A stretch of 6,626 bases of DNA from Flavobacteriaceae bacterium. GTDB taxonomy: Bacteria > Bacteroidota > Bacteroidia > Flavobacteriales > Flavobacteriaceae. This document shows, piece by piece, positions 5,884 through 6,626 of this stretch. The DNA is taken from NCBI GenBank assembly GCA_030625995.1, contig DAOUPU010000143.1, forward strand, positions 1 through 6,626, given 5' to 3'. Every line of letters starts with the position of its first letter. Positions within the stretch are counted from its first letter, which is position 1. The translations under genes and the position numbers were made by a program. The notes under the pieces were generated by a model, which was not told the DNA's origin, did not search any database, and saw only the letters and a list, made by a program, of their open reading frames with translations.

Positions 5884-6626
5884 TTATTCTTCTTTAGCTA
5901 ACTCTTTTAGTAAGATTTTTACATCCTTATTATCAGGTTCAATTTCCTGTGCTTTCAGCAAAGTTTTTTTAGCTAAATCCATTTCTCCTTTTAATTTATA
6001 CATATACGCTAAATCAAAATAAACATGCCACGAACCGGGGTACTCTTGCTGATTAAACAGATATAATTTTTCTGAAGCTCCTAAATCATAATCTATCATC
6101 ATTCTGCCTAAGACACTTATTTCCTCTTCGCTATAGTTGTAATTATTAAAATTTATTTCCTTATGAGTTTTATAAGTAGAGATTGCTAAATCAATATTTT
6201 CCTGTAAAAAGGTATTCATCAATTTTGTTGGCTCTGAATAATCTAATTTCTCTTTCATGGCATACTTGTTTTCTTGTATACTCAAGCTCAATAGCTTGTC
6301 ATTCGATTTATTGTTCTCAATTAAAGTTGCATTAAAAAAGGATAATGCGCTCTCACAAATAGCCTGATAACTGAATGAATAATTATGTAGGATGGCATGA
6401 GGGTTACAGCTATCAAAAAATGTCCAAAATGATACAAAGCCAAAGTGGCCAAGATATGGCATACGATAAAACAGCTTATTCTGTGATTTTATTGAATTGA
6501 AATAAGGATATATAGAATGGCTATCTTGATTACCCACTAAAAAATATGGAGTTTCAGTTTTGTCTATATCAAATTCATTTAAGTTAGAAATGGTTATATA
6601 TAATGAGTACTCTTGACTGCCATCCA
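5884..6626 (-). CDS. probable alpha/beta-hydrolase with C-terminal TPR-like region, 5' end outside window
   Basis: The frame is open to the right edge, giving 246 residues; the GTG at 6537 is internal because coding-like sequence precedes it (TPYFLVGNQDS). The beginning looks like the last strands of an alpha/beta-hydrolase core: PYFLVGNQD with a candidate acidic residue (Asp34), then MPYLGHFGF with a candidate catalytic His (His60). The nucleophile Ser would lie outside the window. Residues 165-246 form a helical, TPR-like tail (LYLFNQQEYPGSWHVYFDLA, then a helix of the KGEMDLAKKTLLKAQEIEPDN type). This tail is common at the C-terminus of Bacteroidota esterases and serine hydrolases. Substrate is unknown; an esterase or peptidase role is inferred. 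Whether it is exported cannot be judged here. The TAA stop is followed in phase by a conserved remnant of another gene. Confidence 0.75.
   Translation of the reverse strand, partial: DGSQEYSLYITISNLNEFDIDKTETPYFLVGNQDSHSIYPYFNSIKSQNKLFYRMPYLGHFGFVSFWTFFDSCNPHAILHNYSFSYQAICESALSFFNATLIENNKSNDKLLSLSIQENKYAMKEKLDYSEPTKLMNTFLQENIDLAISTYKTHKEINFNNYNYSEEEISVLGRMMIDYDLGASEKLYLFNQQEYPGSWHVYFDLAYMYKLKGEMDLAKKTLLKAQEIEPDNKDVKILLKELAKEE

Noticed and set aside
5771..6022. 83-codon plus-strand open frame over the hydrolase 3' end
   Set aside because: It is antisense to the TPR-like coding region and the conserved tail, and its Ser/Phe/Lys-rich product is not protein-like.

Overview
The window reads as chromosomal DNA from a Bacteroidota bacterium, most likely a flavobacterium. 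The DNA is AT-rich. Start codons are preceded by A/T-rich leaders without a clear Shine-Dalgarno. Predicted signal peptides end in the Ala/Gly/Ser-Gln pattern common in this group, and there are exact matches to the Bacteroidota -7 promoter element TAnnTTTG. No insertion sequence, phage gene, CRISPR array or rRNA gene is visible. These assignments come from reading motifs by eye, not from database searches.

Layout. (1) 3-1328, plus strand: the 3' 441 codons of a berberine-bridge-type FAD-dependent oxidoreductase whose start lies before the window. (2) 1352-2047 and 2175-2870, minus strand: two tandem paralogous secreted proteins of 231 residues each, of unknown function, separated by an intrinsic terminator. 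(3) 2871-3671: an 801-base stretch without an intact gene. It holds a minus-strand decayed gene end, two hairpins (one a likely terminator), and a degenerate tRNA-like element followed directly by a strong plus-strand terminator. (4) 3672-4160, plus strand: a SnoaL/DUF4440-like lipoprotein, convergent with (5) 4238-5356, minus strand: a secreted protein with an EF-hand-like loop, a His/Asn-rich middle and a repetitive Ser/Arg/Gly tail. The two share one symmetric terminator. (6) 5357-5883: a gene-free stretch with a possible promoter, a minus-strand terminator, and a second copy of the decayed gene end found in region 3. (7) 5884-6626, minus strand: the C-terminal 246 residues of a probable alpha/beta-hydrolase with a C-terminal TPR-like helical region, running off the right edge.

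No pathway or operon is evident. Most genes look like independent units with their own terminators, and several products are exported (two paralogs, a lipoprotein, the His/Arg-rich protein). The most notable unlisted signal is a pair of 105-bp segments (3075-3179 and 5740-5844). They are about 75% identical without gaps, differ mainly at third codon positions, and stop at the same codon. They look like surviving 3' ends of two related genes that have otherwise been lost. The second is the tRNA-like element at 3370-3440.
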